This document shows, piece by piece, positions 1 to 10,900 of a DNA stretch of 64,000 nt. The position numbers and the translations under genes are program-made. Origin of the DNA: Watersipora subatra (Eukaryota > Bryozoa > Gymnolaemata > Cheilostomatida > Watersiporidae). The notes under the pieces were generated by a model, which was not told the DNA's origin, ran no database searches, and was given only the letters and a program-made list of their open reading frames with translations. Position 1 is the first letter of the stretch; every line of letters starts with the position of its first letter. The stretch is taken from assembly GCF_963576615.1 (NCBI RefSeq), contig NC_088711.1:60864248-60928247 (forward strand), read 5' to 3'.

Positions 1-699
1 AATATTTATAATAAATTAATTATAACATATACATTATTTACTTTGCTGATAGTTTACGATGTAAAACAATTGGAAAATGCTTGAAAAAGTGATTCTCTGG
101 TCCGTGGAGCAAATTACAGTTATTCCCATTATTTGTAATAGAAAAAAATTCTTTTAAAATTAAACAAATTTCATTTGAACGGTTTGTTGGAATGGTTGTG
201 GTAAAAGATTGAAGTTGGTTTGTACCCTGTTAACTGTTATGCAAATACATTAACCTTTAATCCTGGCACATTAAAAATCATAAGTTTTTCAGTTCTTTTA
301 AAAAATTGGTTTTCTATTGAAAATCAAAGTCATCACTTTTACAGTATAGATTTTATATGAGTTTACAGATAGAAAACTTCAATCAAAAAATTCTTCAGTG
401 TTAAAATCATTTCAACACCGAGATAAAAAACAGCTGAATACGCCAATTATTTCTGACTAAAATGTTAGCAAATATTCAACCATTTGTCACGCTTTTAAAT
501 AGCGTATTTAGTAAACCTGATTAGAATTGCTCAGAATGTCGTTAAGTCCATTATGACATTTTGACTAGAGTTAAAGAGACATGATTACATTGTTAGATCA
601 GTATGTGCTATATGATACCACTATATGTAATGATATGGTTATATTTACTATATGAGGCCACTATATGTAATGATATGATTATATCCATTTCTATTACAG
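1..699. other. Intron or 5' flank of regucalcin; no coding exon recognised
   Basis: AT-rich non-coding sequence upstream of the first visible regucalcin exon. The N-terminal exon of regucalcin, expected to carry a CGESPVW-like motif, was not found here, so it should lie before the window. A short direct duplication built on CTATATGTAATGATATG occurs at about 609-685, immediately before the splice acceptor at 698-699. Nothing else was recognised. Confidence 0.6.
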
Positions 700-3600
700 A
701 TGGCACTGCTTCCTTCATTGTACCCAACAATGGTGGAGGATACATTGTCAGCTCTCAGAGAAAAATCTGCCATCTTGATTGGGACTCCAAAAACTTGACC
801 ACAATCGCTGAAGTGCCCGTGATTGGTGAAAATGACCGGTTTAATGATGGCAAATGTGATCACCAGGGACGACTTTGGGCTGGTAAGTGTAGCCTTGTAT
901 CACCCCTGTAACGAACCAGTATTCCTAAGGTCTTTAAAGCTATAAATATAAGATTTTGGACTAATCTATTATATAAACGGCAAAAGATCTACTAAATAAA
1001 CGGCAAAAAATCTGTCTGTACTTTGTGTGTGTGTATGTGTGTGTTAGTCCACCTTATAGAGCGGTCTTTCATTTTTCCGATTCAGTCGTACGAAGCGAAC
1101 TGAATTATTATGAGTAGTAAATAAATTATAGAGTAGTTTTTCCTTTTTTCGATTCGGTCGTACGGTGAAAATTTGTAAACAATCAATTTTAGCATAGGTG
1201 CCGTTTAGACCGCCTATTGTTAAACTGAAACAGTCATGTTTTGATAAAAGAAATTTTGATGGGAGATATTGTGAAAAAATGTCGGCAGTGTTCTTCTTTT
1301 CATTGGAACAGAGGTCAACAGCTTTATAAGAAAAGAGGAGCTACGAACAAACATTTAATGGCCGATGTACAAAACAGAGAAGAAGTTCTCAGAGACTATA
1401 ATATTTGGTGGTATGTAGGTCAATGTTGGGGCAAGATTTTTTGGTTGGAGTTGGCAATTGGCTCTGGATGAGTAGTCAATCATTGGAGTAAATCCTATTC
1501 TGTACTTTTAAAAACAGCAAAGAAAAAAACATCATCATTTCAGTATTAGTCTTACTTGGCAGCTATTCCTCGAATCATTTACCTGTTTAGATAATTTTAC
1601 TGACATCTCATTGGTCGTCATCTATGCCGAAATAGATTGTTTATAAATTTCACCTGGTCGTACGAAGCCAACGGAAGGTCAAGTGAACGTTTGTCTTTTC
1701 CGGTCACCGGGACAATTGTTTTCGCTTCGAAAATTACCTACTAAATTTCTGCTTCAAAAAGGTAAGTAGGCCTACTTATCACTCAGTGTTGTATTGTCGA
1801 TGAATTGCCACATCTCCACTACTTAAAAACATTGCATTTACCACTGTTGGTGATAGTAAACATGTTCATTACCTTCCTCGGCTGAGTTACTTTTATTTTT
1901 TTCAACTGCAAGTACTACAGCTACTAGAGAACTTGCACGGGTATTGCTACTGCTATACTGCCTACTAAATTTCTACCTCAAAAAGGTAAGTACTTTTCAT
2001 CCTATGTTGTATTGTCTATGAATTGCCACATCTCCACTACTTTAAAACGTTGCATTTGCTACTGTTGGTGATAGTAAAAATATTTATTTCATTCCACAGC
2101 TGAGTTACCTTTATTTTTTCCAGGTACGAGTACTACAGCTACTACAGAACTTGCACCGGTACTGCTACTGCGTTTTACCTACTAAATTTCTACTTCAAAA
2201 AGGTAAGTACTTCTCACTCAATGTTGTATTGTCTATGAATCGCCACATTTCTACTACCTAAAAACGTTGCATTTGCCACTGTTGATGATAGTAAACATGT
2301 TCATTTCCTTCCGCAGCTGAGTTACCTTTATTTTTTTCCAACTACGAGTACTGTAACTTACTATTAAAAAACTTGCATGGGTACTCTGAGCGTTAGGATA
2401 GGCAACGGTGAGAAGAAAGAGAGCAGCTGGTATCAACTTACTGTCACCCTGCTTTAGCTATGGCCAGCTGTACGTTGCCTGTTAGAAAAAAGGCACAAGC
2501 CGAAAACTGTTTGTTCATACACTCTACAGAAAAACAAAAAATGTTGTCTATCCGCAAGTGTTGTGTTGAATTAACAGGGTGTTATTGTTTTGTCATGCTT
2601 GCATTGAATTAACATTTTGTTATTGTTATGTCATGCTTTGCTCTTCAGGTACTGATATACCTACATATTATCCACATGCAGCATTTTGTAACATATTTTT
2701 CAGTAGGCCTATATATTTTTTTTCATACATTCGTTTTCCTTATTGTATCTCATAAAAAGGCTATCGTGTTTTATTATTGTAATATGCTAATGCTGTATCT
2801 GCCTTGACATCATACTGTCTGTGCTGTTATACTGTACATATAAACTTTATCAACACAACCACATTACTGCTGCATTGTTTGTATATACCATGTGAAAGCG
2901 CAGGCTATAGACGAAGAACTGGTGAGCCATGATTAGTGTTTTAAGCATGTAGAAGTCTCCATTCAATAAATGCTGGCAATAGCAAAATATTTTGTAGAAT
3001 CTCTTAAAAGATGCGAAGTTTTTCAATACTGCCAGTTTGAACAACTTCAGTTTGCCTATCAATGTCAATTCCATTATCAGTTTACTGTACAAAATAGGAC
3101 AACTCCAATTTGAGTGGTTTGAGACTGATGTATTGTAGACTAGCTGTAAAACACATTGCAGATTTGCATTTTTTTCCCCAACATTATTGACATGTATGAC
3201 TGCATATGTGTATGCATAGTCTGATAAGGCCAACAATTCCAGTTGACTGCATATTTGGAGTTTTTTGCAGTATGAAAGACAACTCTCAATAAACCTCTTG
3301 CTGTACGTGAATCTGTTCCCGTAGACGAGTCATGCAGCTAGTAATCTATTTGTTGATGTGGTAGCAGGAATAGATTAAAAGTATATCTACAGGTACAATG
3401 GGATATGAAAGTACTCCAGGAGTATTTGAGTCAAGTGTCGGTCGTCTCTTTAAAATCGAAAAAGGGAATCTAAGTTGGCAGAGGAAAAACCAGCAGATAT
3501 ATCTAATGGTCTAGCTTGGACCGCTGACGACACTGTTATGTACTATATCGACAGCATTCCTCGACATGTTTATGCATATGATTTTGACCCTAGCAATGGA

Positions 3601-4686
3601 AGTATTGGTACGTACATCTTTAACATTGTCTTCAGGTCCTGCTGTGATAAGCTGATAAACTCTAGCCAACGAAAAATATCAGATAATGCAGTATTTGTGG
3701 ATAGCACAGTGTGATTTTGAGATGTCTACCCATATTCTTTTGTTCATCACAGCTGAGTAAACTGGTGTCTTGCTTCCTTTGCTTGATGTATGAAGACAAG
3801 TTGTAAGGAGACAATTCCAATGGGATTTGTGCTTTGTAATTAGTTTTATTCATCCTCAGCATTATTCGTAGTGTGTAGGAAAAAGTTGTGAATGGCGAAT
3901 AGTAGTTTCAAATTACAAGTTTCAGTAGGAGTTGTTTACTGCTGTTATTGTGTAAAGACAACTCTCTTTTCAATTGAAACCATGGCTTTTTAGTTTCAAG
4001 AAAATTTATTACTATACATTAATAAACATACAACTTTCATAAAATTGTCAGGGTTCTGGTCATGGCTTAAATTTATTAATTTTGGTTGAATAGTCACACT
4101 AGTATACTTCGATTACTGTAGCTAATAAACGAGTTGCTATCGACTATGCCAAGTGGACAACTGAAGAATCAAGCTTTCCAGATGGCATGTGTATAGACCA
4201 GGAGGGGAAGCTTTGGGTTGCCGGTTTTGGTAACAACACAGTGATGCAATTTGACCCTGTTACAGGTAATATTTTGTTTTTGCTACTATAATTTGGTTTA
4301 CAATCACTACATTTTTTTTTTGATAAAAATGAAAATAGTTAAAAGCAGGATTTAAAATCTTGAAAAACGTATCTAAAAAAGAAAATAATTACAGTAAACA
4401 CCCTTACAATGTAAATATTCTGTTTCAGGAGTGTTTATGTTATAGGGATTTAACGTCATACAAACGGTAAAACACATGAAAATTGCCTAATGTGTTCCAA
4501 GATATTTCCAAACATACCCTTTTAGCTCTTCAAAGAACAAAAAACTCTAACACTAACACCTGCATCAATCGATCTTCTGTAAGTGTTTCTGAATAACTGC
4601 ACGGCTACTGGTTCTCCCTGCTTTATCGACACACCTGATGATCTTTCATAGCGAACTAGACTACCAGAGTACTTATATATATACTG

Positions 4687-4719
<33 letters not shown>

Positions 4720-5380
4720 AACAGATATATACTTTGTCTTCCCTGCGATGGGCAGCAAGTCAAAAAAATATATTTTAAGGCTAACTACGAGATTCTCGTT
4801 ATTCAAATCAAATTTGAGAATTTGCACTGACTTTACACTTTATATTATGCAGAATATTTTATGCAGTGCGTAGCAAAAACTTTGCATGAATTTTTATATC
4901 ATGTGAAATTTACGTTATAAAGAGTATACATTATAAGAGCATCTACTGTATAACCAAAAAATGAAGCCAAAAATCCAGTTTAATATTATTAGAAATACAT
5001 TTTGGGGGTTTGCTAAAAGCTTTGTTGAAATAATGTAAAAACAGAGGCTTATACAAGTTTTGTCAACTGTTTATGACTATATAGCAAAGTGATGAGTGAC
5101 CATCTGTCATTTTCTATTGCAAGCTCGTGCGCTAGCCCAACCTCCGCTTATGATTTACTATCTTCTAGGTCGGAAGATAACAGAAGTTAAATTCCCAGCC
5201 AAGAAGATTACCTCATGCTGTTTTGGAGGCAAGAATTATGCTGAATTGTTTGTGACTTGTGCTAATATAGGATATGCTTCTCCCGAAGAAATGGCTGAAC
5301 TGGATCCTCTAGCAGGCTCCATATTCAGAGTGACAGGACTTAAAAGCAAAGGACTTCCCGCAGACAACTACTGTCCCTAA
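700..5380 (+). CDS. RGN: Regucalcin / SMP-30 (gluconolactonase family), 5'-partial, one frame break
   Basis: Regucalcin is a cytosolic calcium-dependent six-bladed beta-propeller lactonase (gluconolactonase activity). Four exons are visible: 700-882, 3393-3607, 4122-4265 and 5169-5380 (TAA at 5378-5380). All junctions are GT..AG and all visible introns are phase 1. Diagnostic blocks in order are RFNDGKCD (substrate loop), WAGTMGYE, DISNGLAW (metal-binding Asn), FPDGMCIDQEGKLWVA (metal-binding Asp), SCCFGGKNYAELFVTCA, and a C-terminal GSIFRVTGL. These match the family from about residue 65 to the end. Odd: exon 3393-3607 is 215 bases, which does not fit two phase-1 borders. The frame changes between LFKIEKG and LAEEKPADISNG near 3459-3475, next to runs of A and G. 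One missing base would explain it, either as an assembly homopolymer error or as a real lesion. The flanking motifs are otherwise well kept, which favours a recent change or an error. The first exon(s) lie outside the window. Confidence 0.9.
1739..2390. repeat. Three-copy tandem repeat, unit about 216-223 bp, in a regucalcin intron
   Basis: Three diverged head-to-tail copies begin near 1739, 1962 and 2178, each opening with CTACTAAATTTCT followed by CAAAAAGGTAAGTA. Each also contains GTTGTATTGTC, a GTTGGTGATAGTAAA-type block and GCTGAGTTAC. Every unit carries a strong donor-like GGTAAGT and a pyrimidine-rich stretch ending CAG or CGG before CTGAGTTAC, so the array looks like repeated splice-signal pairs. 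The third copy is degraded at its 3' end. No open frame runs through it. The origin is unknown. Confidence 0.75.
4392..4948. mobile_element. TA-flanked MITE (mariner/Tigger-like), copy 1 of an ATAACGTAAA family
   Basis: A 557-bp element between TA dinucleotides, with termini CAGTAAACACCC and (reverse complement) CAGTAGATGCTCTTATAA. Subterminal ATAACGTAAA-like motifs are present at both ends. It is clearly related to the 840-bp element at 40700-41539. It lies in the last regucalcin intron and carries a (TA)n microsatellite near 4674-4720. The class is inferred from the TA duplication and CAGTA termini; there is no transposase. Confidence 0.7.
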
Positions 5381-7912
5381 ATGTTCCACTAACCATAACT
5401 GATCGATAACAATGTGTATTTGCAGCTAAGGTACGGATGGAGTCACCTATTTTTGCACATATTCTGAGAACATATAAGGAGTTCTATTTACGATGGCATA
5501 GATTACAACTGATGTAATCAAATAACACCGTAAGGCTTTAGATTTTAAAGGAAAAGTGAGAAAGAAGGTGGAAGAATATAGGTCACGGTTTAAAAACATT
5601 TATAAAAAGAACTTGAACGCCTATATGACTTGATGTACATGTGTACATCACTTTATAATCATGCATTCAAGATCTGGTTGAGTGATCTATGATAACTCTA
5701 TGATAACATTTATGATAGCCTTAGGCCCTTTTCATTAAAAAAATGCTGTTTAAACTACAGAATTTGTTATTGAAGGTTTAGAAAGCCCCGATGTGATTCT
5801 TTGGAATATAATGTAACGATAGTTTTAGTTACTGGTCTTCTTCATATGCTTTTTCATTACAAATATTTTCTAGTGCTGTCAATAGATTAGCTGTAAAAAT
5901 AATAATTAGGTGCAAAACATTCGTGCAACCAGAGTACAGCTTAACAAAAGGTCTATACAAAATTTGACCACTTCTAAAAAAATTGGATTGATCACTTTCT
6001 GAAAAATGCAACTGATGTTCAAGAGGTTGCAAGATAAATAAAAGAATAACAGAAGGATCAGCTAGTAAGAATAATTATGGACTCTCAACATATCAAACAT
6101 ACATAAGAAACTTGGAAACAATTAGTACCAGTTCTACAATGTTGCTTCTGAAAGTTTCCTGAACACACAAAATGAGGCCGCGCTAATATTTACTCTACAA
6201 CTCTATAAACATATTAAAATAAAAATCAGTATGGTCACAACAAAACAATGTTAACTTGAGTGACTAGGTATAGTCTTATGTTTATGTTGTTTTAAATGAA
6301 AAATCATTGAAGACAAAATCTTTTTAGCAGTTGTGTTGTCAATGGGTAACATTTCACCTGTTGATTGAGAGTCTATTGTGGTTTAAATGGCAATGACTAT
6401 TATGGAAGTGACCATCATGGAAATGACCACTATGGAAGTGACCATTATGGAAGTATACCAAACATGACTGTAGAAAGTAGAGTGCTGACTCTTCTACAAG
6501 TTTAAAATTTAACTAGCAGCAAGTCTGACAAGGCTAGGTATTGTCTCCTTTTCAATCGGAGAGCTTACAAATGGTTATTCAAAAGCTGGTTCTCGAAACC
6601 AGACAGAGTTTTAAACCAAATATTTTAATGACCTGCTGGAAGGGACAGAGCATATGTGGGGAAGTTTGGATAAAATCAGCTAAAGATGTGAGAACTTATA
6701 GCATTAATGCAGACTACCAGACACACAGACACAATGACACACAGACGCACAGACACACAGACACGATGACATAGTGGCATGTATTAATATAGATAAGAAT
6801 ATTTCAAACTTGGTGTTTTTTTGCAGCAGTTTTATTTATATGGACTGTTGTTTTGCCAAAAGTTTTGACCTTTTTTTATGAGATTATCCAAATTATATTT
6901 TTTTAATATTTTTATATATTACAACTCATAAAATTCTTCTCAAAAAAATAACTAAACAGTCATTTTAGTTCCAAATTGTAATAATCAATAAACAACTCAA
7001 TATCCTGCAACTGTTTATCACGTGTCTAGAAGTGATGGATAGACTTGCGTTAGGTTCTGTGAAGATGATGTTTTCTGGTGTAATCTAGGAATCTAGCTAT
7101 TATCACTTTTAACCAGAACTAATATACAAGATATACAACTAATTGTACAAAAGAGAAGTTAATCCTTTACTTCGGCCGTTACAAACAATATCGTATAGGA
7201 ATCTGTCGATGTCCTTTGCCTTCCACAAGACTATAAAATAATAACACTGTGTGTTAAGTGGCAATGAGATATGTATATAATAAATAAATACAAATACATG
7301 CAAGCAAGGAGCATACACGCAGAGAGCGTGTTCGCTACGACTCTGACTTTTGAACAATTTCTTTTTCAATTCCAAGACTGATTCCACCAAACAAGGTTTT
7401 CAAATCCAATAGCATAAATTATTTGACTCTCGTTCAACTTTGCTATACATTTCTGGAGTTATCATTTCTACGACTGCAAATCTCAAACTTCTAAATATAA
7501 AAAAGTGAAAGCATTAATGGTTATGAATGTTGGGCATGTACTGCTTTTCAATATTGACAGTCAATATGCAAAATGTTTGCCGAAAATCTGAGAGCAAAGT
7601 TCAAAAGTGAGGAGATAAATCCTGAAAGAAATCTTTTGCAAATCCGTTTTTGTATACCTTCATTGTTACACACTTAAAAGTTAGAACTATCGAAAATTTA
7701 GTGCTGAAAACAGGCAGAAAAGATGAGCTAATAGTGAAGACAACTACCAAATGAGTATTGCAGGCAAGGAGAAGCAACTGCTCAATTGTAGAATATAAGG
7801 AGCCTCTGTAGTTTGAAAGTCAATGAAGCAGAACATTCCAGTCATGAGCAAGCATTCATTACTAGCTGCTACTACCTAAAGACAATCTAGGTGAGACAAG
7901 ATCCGCTGGGTT
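5381..7912. other. Intergenic region between regucalcin and gene A
   Basis: No gene was recognised. Contents seen: a possible AATAAA polyadenylation signal near 6037 for regucalcin, and a 15-bp tandem repeat (TATGGAAGTGACCAT type, four copies) at about 6396-6458. There is also a retroposon-like tail at about 6575-6766 (listed separately). The rest is AT-rich unique-looking sequence. Confidence 0.6.
6575..6766 (+). mobile_element. Non-LTR retroposon 3'-tail-like repeat
   Basis: The segment contains GCTGGTTCTCGAAACCAGAC, then TTTAAACCAAATATTTTAATGACC, a GAAGTTTGGATAAAAT block, and ends in an ACAGACAC-rich tract. A diverged copy with the same order occurs at about 30560-30730. A GTTTGG...AAAATC block followed by a CAGACA tail is typical of RTE-like LINE 3' ends and SINEs that share them. 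Assignment to RTE is tentative. Confidence 0.45.
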
Positions 7913-10900
7913 ATGCAAATACGAATCAGGGAGGCATCTATAATATTCTTTATCTCTGCACTCATCGTCAAAGGTAAGTGGTGTTTAGGGTGCTCACACA
8001 AGTAAAGACTCAGTAGCACTGGATATTATATACATGTATATCTTCAAAAGTGGAAGACATACGTGTACTTCAACCAATTGAAACTTTGTTTAAATTTCAA
8101 GTGATTCACATTAGATTCTGGTCAAATTTACTCTACACCTTTTCATTATAGCTATTGTATTTAAATGATGTTGTTATGTCAAAGTACAAATCTATTATCT
8201 TACCCTGTATATTTATCTACTAACCAGATTATTCTGTTGTACTGAGCTATTCCCTTTAATATAGAAATTGATTACCTGCAGAGTTAGGTCAACATTAGTT
8301 ATAAGATAAAACAATTAGAACTGCACAAAATAAGATAGCATGTGTGTATGTATGATAGTAGTGTTATCTAAATGGAATTGAAACTATTTTAACAGAAGAG
8401 AATATTGATGTAGCAAAAGAAGAAATTAATCTCATTTCTTGTAGAAGAGAACTGTGAGAGTTGCTTGTAATTGTATGTACATGTATATAGGCTGCGGTGT
8501 AGGATGTAGAAGAGTGTATAATTCCAGCTCTATTTTAGTGATAACAATATTACACGATTACAGCATATAGCAAGAATTATGATCGATAAAGATTGAAGAG
8601 TCAGATAAAATACCTAGTTTCACAAACCAATAAGGATACAAAAGGCAAAAGTGTTTCTCAATGTCTCGACAGAGCCAGGTGTTAATTATACTATGAATTA
8701 ACCAGTAGCTGAGTATTAAACAAATACGCCTTCCGCAGTGTCCCAGGCTTGGCGTCGATAAAACATAAATGAAAAAAAACGGGTTAAAAAATGTCTTCTG
8801 GTATTTCCACAAGATATACATGTAAGTTTATTTTTTGTTTTGACCTTTGTTCAGGGATTACACGGGCCCATCATGTAGGCCTCTGTGAGCAACTAGAAAC
8901 AGACCACGTATGGAGCCAGTGAGAAACTTGCTATAGCTGTAATATTGTGGCTTCCGAATGTTTCTTAGCTTATTTATTTTTTAGCCCAAACTTAATACCA
9001 TCAAACTGGGTTAAAACTGTTCAATAGCATTGTGAGCACACCCCCTCACATCCCCCCTTCAAAAGCTTGTCTTTCACTTTTTTCACTGGTTTCTGATAAT
9101 GGGGTCGTAAGGTCAGCCACATTAATACATCTCATATCTTTTATGAGGTGATAATACGTGGTCTGTTCCTACAATCCTATTATATAACAGAATTACTTTC
9201 AATTCAATATTGAAAATGTCAGTGTTAGATATTACCATTTTTGTTTGCAAGCAATAGTTATTTATAAACTTGATAGAAGCATAGCAGACCAGCTATTTAT
9301 GCTGCAAGTGTTTACTTGTTACATCGACATGTGCCCACTATCGCTACTTGTATATATATATGTCAGAGTTGCTTTCAAATGACTTTTTTATGACTCAAAT
9401 CAAATCATATCCGGCGAACTACAAGTCAAATCCCCCACCCTTGTCAGCAGATTTGAAGCAAATCAAATCAAATTGAATCAGCTCCATAACGAATTGAAAT
9501 CCTGAATCATTTGAGAATGATTTGAAATACTCTTTCAAATTGTTCGCTCAATTGTTGCATAGTATGATCAATCTACAGTATAACTGTAGCAGCATAGCCC
9601 ATACTCCTATCCATAAGACCTGAACCAGGGAGAAAGGGTAGGGGGTTGGCCCCCTGCCCGTTTTGGGTTCTATAGATAGGAATAGTATAGCTGTATCTCT
9701 GTACCATTATATGTATTATGTATGCTAAATTCATCACTAGACACGGTTTTGTTCTTTGTTCTACGAGGTATGTTAAAACATCATTGCGGAGCACATCATA
9801 CCATTGACTCGATACATCAATGAATGAGTGGAGGGTTATGTAACAGTTTATGGTCATGGCTGTGACTTTGCTTTTATTGAAGCTTTTAAGCAAGATATAC
9901 AAATGTACATCAGATGTACAAGTACGAATGTAAAAAAAAATCTTTAGATACTTGTTTAAAGTTACAAAATATAAGATACAAATATGAGATAAAACCTGAA
10001 AATATTGGCAAGTAAAACACAGTCACTGAGGCTTGAACTTGAAAGAAACGAAACTAAGCATTGGGCCTATAATTAACAGTTACATAATATTAACACATTT
10101 ACTTAAATACACTTGTTGCATTTTAGAAAAACTAGCTTGCACAAGTTTTCAGATGTTAAGGAGCTCCTGTGTGGCCTCATGATGAAGCCACTTTTACTAA
10201 AAACCCGTTCTATGGGAGCTGATGAAGCTGGTACTGAAAGGACCTTCAGGGCCAGCTTGCTAAGCCTCAGTAACTGTGTCTCACCTTGCCAATAGCTTAG
10301 AGTGTTACAAGGAGATCTGCTTTTCGCCATATACTTTTCAATCTCCTGATTTACTGAATCCAGGTTACTTGTACTAGCTAAAGGTGCTCTATTCAAAAAA
10401 TCAGTGAACATATTTTCATTATCACATACAGTCAAACATGGATAACTCGAACTTCACGGGACCGAGCGAAAGTGTTCGAATTATCAGAGCGTTCAAGTTA
10501 TCAGAGCACTGTCACAAGTCCATGTATTTACTCATTTATTAGTAGATACATGTACATATACAAACTATAATATAAATCAAAAGCACAAATGGCTTGTTTC
10601 AAATTAAATGCTTCTAATGTAAAGTTTAAAATGTTTTTATCAAGAAGTATAGAGATTTTTCTATCACTTGAGATTGGTTCGTTGTTTGAGGTGATGTTAT
10701 TGCCAGAACGTTTTTTAGATTGACATTTTCAAAACTTGATCGTTGTTGAAATGCTCAAAAGAAAAGACATCATTTTCTTTTGAGTGTTTTACCCACGATC
10801 AATTTTGCCGATTTTTCTTGAAGTTTATGCAAAGATTACCTCACTAGCCGATTATCGCCCTAGCTTCCGAAGGGCGATCACTAAACGGATGTTTGGTGTA

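Noticed and set aside
3455-3480. Programmed frameshift in regucalcin
   Set aside because: No slippery heptamer or known precedent for regucalcin; a missing base at a homopolymer is simpler.
4522-4827. Reverse-strand coding frame over the (TA)n tract
   Set aside because: Low-complexity tyrosine/isoleucine translation of a microsatellite within a MITE.
7139-7390. Reverse-strand open frame of 83 codons
   Set aside because: No homology or exon context recognised and its composition is AT-driven.
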